Source: Baffinella frigidus
Lineage: Eukaryota; Cryptophyceae; Cryptomonadales; Baffinellaceae
DNA: 13,289 bases
Direction of reading: 5' to 3'
Assembly: GCA_026770585.1 (NCBI GenBank)
Contig: MU646873.1
Coordinates: 160,027-173,315 of the forward strand
Shown here: in pieces, positions 8,330-13,210 of the stretch
How positions within the stretch are numbered: position 1 is the stretch's first letter
Layout of the letters: each line of letters opens with the position of its first letter
Notes under the pieces: generated by a model
Told to the model about the DNA's origin: nothing
Databases searched by the model: none
Seen by the model: only the letters and a program-made list of their open reading frames with translations
Position numbers and translations under genes: made by a program

Positions 8330-11300
8330 ACCCTACCGCACGGTGGACTACGAACCTTTCATCAAAAGTCAACTCACCCTAAAGACAATTACCTTAAGGA
8401 TTTTTGGATGCAAATTGGTCACGTAACACCCCGGAATCCGGGGTCACGAAACCCTCGTAGCCCACCGAGTGGAACCCTAAACCCCTAACCCGGAACCTTA
8501 AACTAGGCGACGACGGCGGACGTCCCGCTGCACTACAAGGGCTCCTCCTTCCACCGCATCATCTCTGACTTCATGCTTCAGGTCACCGGACTCGAGTTGA
8601 GTCTATGACAAAATTTGTCAACTTAAGATCACTTGCCCACAAAAACGCTAAGAATCCTAGCGTTCGGTCCTTGCGTTGACGAATTTTGTTCCAGACTCAA
8701 CTCGAGACCGGTTTAGGGTTCTCATCTCGGACATGATGCTGCAGGTCAGCCCGGGTGTTTCTGGAGGGGGGGGTACCGGGATACGAGATCGTGGATAGGG
8801 GTTTTAGATGTTTATGGAGGGTCAGGGTGCCGAGCGAATAACAAATCCTACACCCGAAACCTGAAACCCAAGAGAGAACTCACCCTTACGATAGCATACA
8901 CGGTGGTTTAAATTGAGTGGCCGCGCACATGAATTTCGGGTTCTCATCTCAGACTTTATGCTGCAGTTCAGCCAGGGTGTTTATGGAGGGGGGGGTACCG
9001 TTTATGGAGGGTCAGGGTGCCGAGCGAATAACAAACCCTACACCCGAAAGCTGAAACCCAAAGGGTGTGGGGGCGGTGTTTTCTCCCAGCACCCCCCGGG
9101 GCCGTTCTATGCATTCAGTAACCGAATCTGTCCTGTGAACCCAAAACACTAGACCCTAAACCCTAGACCCTAGACCCTAAACCCTAAACCCTAAACCCTA
9201 AACCCTAAACCCTCAGCCCTGAGCCCTAAACCCTAAACCCTAAACCAGGGCGGAGATTTCACGCGCGGCAACGGCACTGGCGGCGAGTCGATCTACGGTC
9301 TGCCAAACCCCACGCCCTAAACCCTATCCCTGTGCCCCCCTATCCCTATCCCCCAAACCCTGAATCTTAAAACCCGAAACCCCAACCCACTCTGAACAGT
9401 AACCTCTAACCCCGAACCGTAACATCTAACCCTGAACCGTCACCTCTAAACCCTAAAACCTGAACCCTGAACCCTGCACCCTACACCCTAAACCCTAAAC
9501 CCTAAACCCTAAACCCAAACCCTAAACCCCATCCCTAAACCCCAAACCCTGAATCTTCAACCCTAAACCGTTAACCCTAAACTAACCCCCAGACCCGAAA
9601 CCCTAAACCCCACACCCGAAACCTTAAAACCTACACCCTAAACCAGCCCAGATTTGGTCTCGCCAAATCGGCGAGACCCGTTGCTTTTCCACGCTAAAGT
9701 TGACGGAAGTGTACCCATACTGTCAGCTTGAGAATAACCTGTCAACCCGAGTCTGTTTGAGCAGACGAGATGTTTGAGGACGAGACAACAATATCGGATA
9801 ACGGAGTAAACAAACTTGAGGATCGCTGCGTAAACGTAGTTGCGGATGCTAGTTACGGATGTCTAGCCACACAGCGGACTTCGAAGGGATATTGAACAAC
9901 CCAGACGCGATAATACATACGACCCTACAGTAGGTAACCCGTAGGGGCATAGGGGGGTTCCTACGGATAAGGTAACGGAAACTCGGGCACTGAGTGCCCG
10001 AAAATTCCCGCGTAGCCCTCTGTGTGGCTAGCCTTCAGTACGGACCCCTATGTGAGCAGGCGAGAAGTTTGAGGACGAGAACTTCGAGAAAGTGCACACG
10101 TCCCCCGGTCTGCTCTCGTGCGCCAACTCTGGGAAGAACACCAACGGGTGCGCCCCCACGCCAGAGGGCTCGAGGGAAACCGACGCCTTATCCACGCCAG
10201 ATCTGGCGTCACTGACTTAAGTATTCAGGGGATTTCCCCTGGAAGATGTCAAAAGTGGATGTTTCGAGCCCTCTGGCGTTGTTCTTCTTTCTCGTATCAG
10301 TCAAGGCCATGATTCATACTATATCGTGTGGCGTCGCGCGGATTATGTTTCGGGCATCGGGACAAGAAAAATCGCAAATATCTGGCGTTTATGCTATGTT
10401 GGGCATGGGTTTTGTGACAAGATAGCAACGGGTGCGCAACAGGCCTTGATTGATCGAGCGGGTTTCGCATCTGTTGACCCCCAAAACAACAAGACAATGC
10501 CAAAAGTTGATGCTTTGGTGGCCAGCATCCCACGCCAGGGCATTAGAATCAACTTTACTCGAAGATCGTGTAGTAAAATGAAATTTCAACTTCTGACCTG
10601 GCGTGGCAACTCTGGGAAGAGCACCGACGGGTGCGAATCTTTTTTATTATTTTTAAATTATTTATTTCGTCTCAGTCTGTTGGAAAGTGGTCAACTTGAC
10701 TCGCTGCGGGTGAGCGAGAGACCTTGATTGATACGATAATTCAGAGAGAGAGAGAGACCTTTGTTAGTTTCCAGAGGTAGCGAAAGACCTCTACAAGCTG
10801 TCAACGTTTGAGTACGAGGTCGAAGCCACACAGCGGACTTCAAAGGGATGTCGAGTGGCGTCTAATATCGTAATTTATCTACTCTCTCCCATAGGGAATT
10901 GGAGCTTTTCCTTGAGAAATGAGGCTAACGGCCCCAATTTGCTGCGGGGTTTCAGGTCGCAGTTCTTCATCACGTGCCGCGAGACGCCCCACCTCGACGG
11001 GAAGCACGTTGTCTTCGGCAAGGTTGCGACCCCAAACCCTCAACCCTAATTCCTAAAACCCTGCATACACCCCGTCCCGCAACCCTAAACCCTAAAACCC
11101 TAAACCCTAAACCCTAAACCCTAAACCCTAACCCCTAAACCCCTAAACCCTAAACCCTAAACCCTAAACCCTGAACCCCTAAACCCTGACCTGTAAACAC
11201 TAGACCCTAAACCTTAAACCCTAATCAACACACAGAAAAGGAAAACCTGAACCCGAACCCCCGACGGCAGGTGAGCAAAGGGATGGGGCTCGCAACCTGT

Positions 11301-13210
11301 AGTTCTCATCCCTAAACCCCGGACCCTCAACCCTAAACCCTAAACCCTGAACCGTAAACCCTAAAGGTGAGCAAAGGGATGGGGATTGTGCGGCGCATGG
11401 AGCGCGTCCCGACTGAGGTACCCCCTGCATAAACCCTAAACCCTGAACCCTAAACCCTAAACCCTAAACCCTAAACCCTAAACCCTAAAACCTAAACCCT
11501 AAACCCTGAACCCTGAACCCTGAACCCTAAAACCCAAACCCTAAACCCTAAACCCCAAACCCTAACCCCTAAACCCCATACCCTAACCCCTAAATCCTGA
11601 ACCCTAAAGCCTAAACCCCAAACCCCAAACCCTAAACCCTAAACCCTAAACCCCAAACCCTAAACCTTAAACCCTAAACCGTCGGTCCCGACTGAGTTGC
11701 ACCCCATGCATCCGCCCTAAACCCTGAACCCTGCACGTCCACTGCGGCCGTGTTGATGCTGGCACTAGACCGTCACCTTTCCACGCCAGGCTCTTGGGTG
11801 GGGTATTCCATCCGCGCTCTTGGAGCCATTTCCGCGTTCTTGGAGCTGTTTACTTTTGAAATTGACTTTTGAATACAGTTTTCGTTTAAGAATTGACTTT
11901 TGATTACCCCCCCTCCAGCCCTGCGTGGTACCATCGTTTCATTCTTTTCGCGGCCAACAGATGTGAAACTCGCTCTACCAAAAGGTCCCACTCAAGAGAT
12001 TTGGCTAGCTGGCAGTGATGGCGATTGGGATTGGAGCCGTTGGAATTGGAATTGCAGCCGTTAATTTCGGTAATTGGAATTTCATCCCGCCAGGTATTTA
12101 ATTTAATTGCTCGAAACGCATAATTTTGGCGTCGGAAGTTGCCAGAAGTTGCCAATTTGGCCACTCCAGGCAGAATATGATGCCACAAATATGCGTTTTG
12201 AGCAATTAAATTAAATACCTGGCGGGATGAAATGGGAGCCTAATTGGTGGCCTCTCGTCAGGACGGCGACAAGCCTGTCATGGCTGTGACGATCCGCGAC
12301 TCTGGCGAGATCCTTGAGGTACCCCAACCCCTTCTCCCGAAACCCGAAACCCGAAACCTGAAACCTGAAACCCGAAACTCGAAACCCGGAACCCAAAACC
12401 CGAAACCGAAACCCGAAACCCGGGCTTACCGAGAAGGATCCGCGGCTACCCCACACAGCGGACTTCGAAGGCATTTTGAATAACCCCTAAGCCATAAGAC
12501 CTAGGACCCTACGGTAGGCAACCCGTAGGGGCATAGGGGGGTTCCTACGGTTCCACCGAGACAAAAGTCGAGAGTGGAACGTCTCAAAGCAAAAGTGGAA
12601 CCTCTGTTAACTTAAGAAGTAACAGTGGAATCCTGAGGCCCTGGCGCGTGATGAAACGTCAACGTAAACACTGCTCATGAACCTTACTCTAGCGAGATCC
12701 TTGAGGTGCCCCAACCTCGAAACCTGGATTCTGCACCCAGAACCCTGCACCCTGAACCCTGAACCCTACACCCTTCACGCCACACCAACCAACCAGCCAC
12801 TGTCGACTGTGGCGAGTTCCTTGAAGTCAACTTATCCCGAAACCCGAAACCTAAAACCCGAAACCCAAAACCTGAAACCCTGGTGCGTGCTGAAGCCTCA
12901 ACTTAAAAACTAAACACGAAACACGAAACATCGATCCTCCACCCTAAACCCGCAACCCTAGACCCTACGCCCTAAACCGCAAACCCTGAATCCTAATCCC
13001 TAGACCCTAGACCTCTGAATCAGAACCCTAAACCCTAAACCTTAAACCCTAAACCCTAAACCCTAAACCCTAAACCCTAAACCCTAAACCCTAAACCCTG
13101 AACCCTAAACCCTAAACCCTAACCCCCAAACCCTGACCACAAACCCCTGCCCCTTGCAGGGGGCCGCAGACGGATACTACGACACCCACGAAGACCCCGA
13201 CGACCCGTAA
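5299..13210 (+). CDS. CYP40: CYP40-type cyclophilin (peptidyl-prolyl cis-trans isomerase), nine exons
   Basis: Joined exons: 5299-5373, 7284-7337, 8507-8581, 9249-9297, 10060-10147, 10956-11022, 11367-11417, 12262-12318, 13160-13210. They sum to 567 nt (188 aa plus stop) in one uninterrupted frame; intron phases are 0,0,0,1,2,0,0,0. The product catalyses proline cis-trans isomerisation and would be cytosolic, with no signal peptide seen. Family landmarks in order: FFDISIG start strand, [89 protein letters not shown]. CypA-equivalent R55, F60, M61, Q63, F113, L122 and H126 are present; W121 is His, as in CYP40, which predicts weaker cyclosporin binding. After the core comes SGEILEG and an acidic tail resembling the CYP40 linker, but no TPR repeats are visible. 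Exon boundaries were set by family alignment plus splice signals, not transcripts. The stop may be bypassed by a donor at 13207. Confidence 0.93.
5743..5901. mobile_element. MITE-like palindrome B2
   Basis: A perfect 26-bp terminal inverted repeat beginning AAACTCCTGGAAAGTTCGGT (partner 5876-5901). The core 5770-5854 is the same length as, and matches by eye about 79 of 85 bases of, the core in B1, yet the arms are unrelated to those of B1. Confidence 0.88.
6108..6250. mobile_element. Palindromic element with perfect 18-bp inner stem
   Basis: Outer arms ACGCCACACGCCA and TGGCGTCTGGCGT pair with one mismatch. The inner stem GGCGCCACCAACCCTGAG (6155-6172) pairs perfectly with 6186-6203 around a 13-base loop. 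Confidence 0.72.
6467..6835. repeat. Segmental duplication copy 2 (inside intron 1)
   Basis: Second copy of 4884-5252, offset about 1583 bp. Downstream, the copied block continues in pieces to a duplicate of the exon 1 start at 7023. Confidence 0.9.
6629..6745 (-). other. Exon-like open segment on the minus strand of copy 2
   Basis: 39 open codons on the minus strand, GC-rich at third positions, between GCCAAGAG and the donor-like ACCG|GTAACC: GSSYDDP then [19 protein letters not shown] and [14 protein letters not shown] do not recognise it; the FTRxDGT piece only faintly recalls cyclophilins. The plus strand is also partly open, so this may be repeat sequence rather than a gene. Confidence 0.22.
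6882..7015. mobile_element. MITE family C, copy 1
   Basis: Imperfect arms of about 65 bp (CCACCAACACTCACGGGAGG at the left, pairing with the right end at about 7015) around a perfect 26-bp palindrome at 6939-6964 centred on AGATCT. The same arm sequence recurs at 7562-7752. Confidence 0.75.
7023..7186 (+). pseudogene. Copy of the start of exon 1, split by a palindromic insertion
   Basis: ATGCGCTGCTT at 7023-7033 and CTTCGACA at 7179-7186 are, when the insertion is skipped, identical to the first 19 bases of exon 1. It lies downstream of duplication copy 2, as exon 1 lies downstream of copy 1. The ATG frame is destroyed by the insertion. Confidence 0.8.
7034..7174. mobile_element. MITE-like palindrome inserted in the exon 1 copy
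   Basis: TTATCC...GGATAA termini and long arms; CTTTCATTTGCTGGCAACGA pairs with TCGTTGCCAGGAAATGAAAG. The flanks are GCTT at 7030-7033 and 7175-7178, a 4-bp target duplication; removing one restores the exon 1 sequence. Confidence 0.85.
7187..7225 (+). pseudogene. Degenerate copy of exon 2 start
   Basis: CCGCCAAAAACTGCCGGAAA aligns with ACGCCGAAAACCGCTGAGAA of exon 2 and reads PPKTAGN against TPKTAEN; the following bases keep TTCGG, CGC and ATG of exon 2 with gaps. It sits about 90 bp before the real exon, separated by telomere-like repeat. Confidence 0.55.
7230..7280. repeat. C-strand telomere-like tract before exon 2
   Basis: CCCCAACCC, CCCTAAACCCC and CCCTCACCCC units without AG or GT until the acceptor. 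Confidence 0.85.
7284..7337 (+). CDS. Cyclophilin exon 2 ([18 protein letters not shown])
   Basis: The acceptor is AAACCAG after a C-rich telomere-like tract; the donor is CAG|GTGCAA. It encodes 18 residues of a highly conserved cyclophilin helix. Phase 0 at both ends. Confidence 0.95.
7346..7536. repeat. CCCTAGA 7-bp array (intron 2)
   Basis: It starts a few bases after the exon 2 donor. The middle part, roughly 7436-7505, is a near-perfect CCCTAGA array; the flanks are mixed. Confidence 0.92.
7541..7548 (+). pseudogene. Short copy of exon 2 end, donor lost
   Basis: GGGCCAGG as at the exon 2 junction, followed by AG instead of TG, so no GT. Too short to stand alone; listed because a longer copy exists at 8055-8098. 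Confidence 0.25.
7562..7752. mobile_element. MITE family C, copy 2
   Basis: Arms CCACCAACCCTCACGG... and ...CCGTGAGGGCTGGTGG, with GGACCAAATCGACGA inside, related to 6882-7015. Inner hairpins are GCACCTCG/CGAGGTGC and AAAACTCCCA/TGGGAGTTTT. Confidence 0.75.
7803..7850 (+). repeat. Dispersed 48-bp repeat, copy 2
   Basis: Partner of 2516-2563, here inside intron 2. Confidence 0.6.
7902..8047. mobile_element. Inverted-repeat element with internal direct repeats
   Basis: TGAGACAGAGCGAGAA (7902-7917) is inverted at 8013-8028, and its last 15 bases recur at 8033-8047, giving alternative hairpins. CAGTTGGCAGGATAGG is repeated directly at 7948-7963 and 7968-7983. Confidence 0.65.
8055..8098 (+). 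pseudogene. Copy of exon 2 end with donor
   Basis: GCGGGTGACGAGGGCCAG|GTGC parallels the true ACGGGCGAAAAGGGCCAG|GTGC. After a 10-base insertion, CAATCCTAA also matches the start of intron 2. The GT is retained. Confidence 0.6.
8087..8240. repeat. C-strand CCCTAAA array (intron 2)
   Basis: A pure CCCTAAA run (about 8095-8155), then degenerate CCCTGAA, CCCTAGA, CCCGAAA units. Confidence 0.95.
8249..8280 (+). pseudogene. Truncated copy of exon 3 start with acceptor
   Basis: 31 of 32 bases equal the first 32 bases of exon 3 (reads [10 protein letters not shown]), preceded by ATTAG. The copy stops abruptly at CTACAA and continues as ACCCCAAACCC repeat. Confidence 0.85.
8281..8336. repeat. CCCTCAA array (intron 2)
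   Basis: A homogeneous CCCTCAA 7-mer array at about 8297-8333, a variant not used in the neighbouring arrays. Confidence 0.9.
8337..8470. other. Unique segment in intron 2
   Basis: Contains CCGGAATCCGG and CTACGA...TCGTAG inversions and GTCACG/GGTCAC pieces, suggesting a decayed palindromic element. No exon seen. Confidence 0.3.
8507..8581 (+). CDS. Cyclophilin exon 3 (active-site FHRII...FMLQ)
   Basis: The acceptor is AAACTAG, a near-telomeric sequence; the donor is CAG|GTCACC. The 25 residues carry the catalytic Arg of FHR and the F-M-x-Q triad. A MITE-like palindrome begins at 8585, three bases after the junction. Fragments of this exon occur at 8249-8280, 8714-8744 and 8932-8966. Confidence 0.95.
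8585..8712. mobile_element. MITE-like palindrome next to the exon 3 donor
   Basis: ACCGGACTCGAGTTGAGTCT at the left pairs with AGACTCAACTCGAGACCGGT at the right; pairing continues imperfectly through GACAAAATT and GTCAAC. A central AACGCTA/TAGCGTT hairpin is present. Only one base separates it from the donor GT. Confidence 0.85.
8714..8744 (+). pseudogene. Second copy of exon 3 end ([11 protein letters not shown]) with donor
   Basis: In the exon 3 frame it reads [11 protein letters not shown] against [11 protein letters not shown] and is followed by GTCAGC. It lies immediately after the MITE. Confidence 0.7.
8745..9062. repeat. Tandem duplication within intron 3
   Basis: The block GTGTTTATGGAGGG...GTCAGGGTGCCGAGCGAATAAC...CACCCGAAA occurs downstream of both exon 3 end copies, so the third copy plus its flank is a tandem duplicate of the second with an offset of about 222 bp. 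Confidence 0.8.
8932..8966 (+). pseudogene. Third copy of exon 3 end ([11 protein letters not shown]), donor lost
   Basis: It reads [11 protein letters not shown] in the exon frame. Differences from the real exon in ISDFMLQ (TCA/TCT, TTT/TTC, CTG/CTT) are all synonymous. CAG is followed by TT, so the donor is gone, while the frame continues open for about 60 codons. Confidence 0.7.
9146..9246. repeat. C-strand CCCTAAA array before exon 4
   Basis: CCCTAGA then CCCTAAA units running to the AAACCAG acceptor. Confidence 0.95.
9249..9297 (+). CDS. Cyclophilin exon 4 ([16 protein letters not shown])
   Basis: The acceptor CTAAACCAG is one step from the telomere repeat that precedes it for more than 60 bases. 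The donor is TACG|GTCTGC, phase 1. It joins Q of exon 3 to GGDFTRGNG exactly as in the family. Confidence 0.95.
9305..9650. repeat. Degenerate C-strand telomere-like tract (intron 4)
   Basis: CCCTAAA, CCCCAAA, CCCTGAA and CCGTAACNTCTAAC variants. The most regular part is at 9475-9540. Confidence 0.9.
9651..9868. other. Unique segment of intron 4
   Basis: Contains a perfect GGTCTCGCC/GGCGAGACC hairpin at about 9666-9690 and the exon 5 start copy at 9760-9785. No other feature recognised. Confidence 0.45.
9760..9785 (+). pseudogene. Copy of exon 5 start with acceptor
   Basis: AGCAG|ACGAGATGTTTGAGGACGAGA against AGCAG|GCGAGAAGTTTGAGGACGAG of the real exon: two differences in 21 exon bases. Confidence 0.8.
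9869..9966. mobile_element. Dispersed hairpin element D, copy 1
   Basis: It starts ACACAGCGGACTTCGAAGG and ends with the hairpin GTAGGTAACCC...GGGGGGTTCCTACGG. It is matched at 12451-12550; a fragment of its start is at 10825-10848. Confidence 0.75.
9986..10004. repeat. Short palindrome TCGGGCACTGAGTGCCCGA
   Basis: Perfect 9-bp stem with a single central base, 56 bp before exon 5. Confidence 0.6.
10060..10147 (+). CDS. Cyclophilin exon 5 (EKFEDENF ... NTN)
   Basis: The acceptor is TGAGCAG and the donor AACGG|GTGCGC (phase 2). It encodes [15 protein letters not shown] through [10 protein letters not shown]; the usual GPNTNG is GKNTNG here. The last 15 bases of the exon and the donor lie within the left arm of a broken inverted repeat whose right arm is at 10264-10287. 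Partial copies of the exon start (9765-9785) and exon end (10605-10635) lie in the flanking introns. Confidence 0.93.
10133..10287. mobile_element. Inverted repeat whose left arm includes the exon 5 end and donor
   Basis: Left pieces GAAGAACA (10133-10140, inside exon 5) and ACGCCAGAGGGCTCGA (10158-10173) both pair perfectly with the continuous right arm 10264-10287. The 17 bases holding the exon end and donor would bulge out. A central 16-bp palindrome ACGCCAGATCTGGCGT is at 10194-10209. Confidence 0.8.
10530..10607. mobile_element. Small palindromic element
   Basis: CCACGCCAGG and CCTGGCGTGG termini, with an imperfect internal hairpin (TTTACT/AGTAAA). The exon 5 end copy starts at its right edge. 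Confidence 0.6.
10605..10635 (+). pseudogene. Copy of exon 5 end with donor
   Basis: CAACTCTGGGAAGAGCACCG then ACGG|GTGCG: 27 of 29 bases match the true exon end and donor at 10124-10152. The GT is intact. Confidence 0.85.
10740..10758. repeat. (AG)n microsatellite
   Basis: About seven AG units in intron 5. Confidence 0.7.
10825..10848. repeat. Fragment of element D
   Basis: CCACACAGCGGACTTCAAAGG; the rest of the element is absent. Confidence 0.6.
10956..11022 (+). CDS. Cyclophilin exon 6 (SQFFIT ... HVVFGK)
   Basis: The acceptor is GGGTTTCAG; its first base completes Gly of NTNG. The donor is AAG|GTTGCG, phase 0. It holds SQFFITC and [13 protein letters not shown]; the PHLDGKH signature with His in place of Trp is characteristic of CYP40. 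A branch-like GCTAAC lies about 30 bases upstream. Confidence 0.95.
11030..11265. repeat. C-strand CCCTAAA array (intron 6)
   Basis: It begins within 10 bases of the exon 6 donor. The central part (about 11085-11170) is nearly pure CCCTAAA. Confidence 0.95.
11271..11288 (+). pseudogene. Truncated copy of exon 7 start with acceptor
   Basis: GTGAGCAAAGGGATGGGG is identical to the first 18 bases of exon 7, preceded by GACGGCAG, a better acceptor than that of the real exon (CCTAAAG). It is followed by unrelated sequence and telomere-like repeat. Confidence 0.85.
11308..11366. repeat. C-strand telomere-like tract before exon 7
   Basis: CCCTAAA and CCCTGAA units running directly into the CCTAAAG acceptor. 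Confidence 0.9.
11367..11417 (+). CDS. Cyclophilin exon 7 ([17 protein letters not shown])
   Basis: The acceptor is CCTAAAG, a single-base variant of the telomere repeat; the donor is GAG|GTACCC. It encodes 17 residues. The first 18 bases are duplicated exactly at 11271-11288, there preceded by GGCAG. Confidence 0.9.
11429..11684. repeat. C-strand CCCTAAA array (intron 7)
   Basis: A long array with CCCTGAA and CCCCAAA variants, starting 11 bases after the exon 7 donor. Confidence 0.95.
11685..11711 (+). pseudogene. Copy of exon 7 end, donor lost
   Basis: GTCCCGACTGAG then TTGCACCCCATGCAT, against GTCCCGACTGAG|GTACCCCCTGCAT at the real junction. The donor GT has become TT. Confidence 0.75.
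11740..12078. other. Unique part of intron 7
   Basis: Short tandem direct repeats: GCGCTCTTGGAGCCATTTCC next to GCGTTCTTGGAGCTGTTTAC (about 11814-11853), AATTGACTTTTGA twice (11860-11905), and GGAATTG/GCAGCCGTT pieces near 12040-12065. No exon seen. Confidence 0.55.
12079..12233. mobile_element. MITE-like element with 44-bp terminal inverted repeats
   Basis: Arms 12079-12122 and 12190-12233 pair over 44 bp with one mismatch (start ATTTCATCCCGCCAGGTATT), A/T-richer than its surroundings. TAATTGG occurs just outside each end (12071 and 12241). High arm identity suggests a recent insertion. Confidence 0.88.
12262..12318 (+). CDS. Cyclophilin exon 8 ([19 protein letters not shown])
   Basis: The acceptor is TCGTCAG and the donor GAG|GTACCCC. 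It encodes the last beta strand of the domain (VTIRDSGE, family I-x-D-C-G-E) with Cys replaced by Ser. It begins 28 bases after a MITE-like palindrome. Confidence 0.92.
12330..12422. repeat. CCCGAAA 7-bp array (intron 8)
   Basis: CCCGAAA with CCTGAAA and CCCAAAA variants, starting 12 bases after the exon 8 donor. Confidence 0.9.
12451..12550. mobile_element. Dispersed hairpin element D, copy 2
   Basis: The same start and the same final hairpin (GTAGGCAACCC...GGGGGGTTCCTACGG) as 9869-9966, with a diverged middle. Confidence 0.75.
12686..12716 (+). pseudogene. Copy of exon 8 end with donor
   Basis: ACTCTAGCGAGATCCTTGAG|GTGCCCCAACC matches the true junction (12299-12329) at 29 of 31 bases, donor intact. 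Confidence 0.88.
12720..12775. repeat. Degenerate C-strand telomere-like tract
   Basis: CACCCAGAACCCTGCACCCT and CCCTGAA units. Confidence 0.75.
12811..12827 (+). pseudogene. Second, shorter copy of exon 8 end
   Basis: GGCGAGTTCCTTGAA|GT against GGCGAGATCCTTGAG|GT. Confidence 0.6.
12835..13140. repeat. C-strand telomere-like tracts before exon 9
   Basis: CCCGAAA units first, then mixed units, then a pure CCCTAAA run (about 13028-13100), ending near the acceptor of exon 9. Confidence 0.95.
13160..13210 (+). CDS. Cyclophilin exon 9 (acidic tail and TAA, possibly not terminal)
   Basis: The acceptor is CCCCTTGCAG, the best pyrimidine-rich site in the gene. It encodes [16 protein letters not shown] and TAA in the frame set by exon 8. 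The acidic segment resembles the linker that precedes the TPR domain in CYP40. A GTAACC donor begins at 13207 and overlaps the stop, followed by telomere-like sequence as in the other introns, so the exon could end at 13206 in phase 2. Confidence 0.8.
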   Translation, partial: GAADGYYDTHEDPDDP

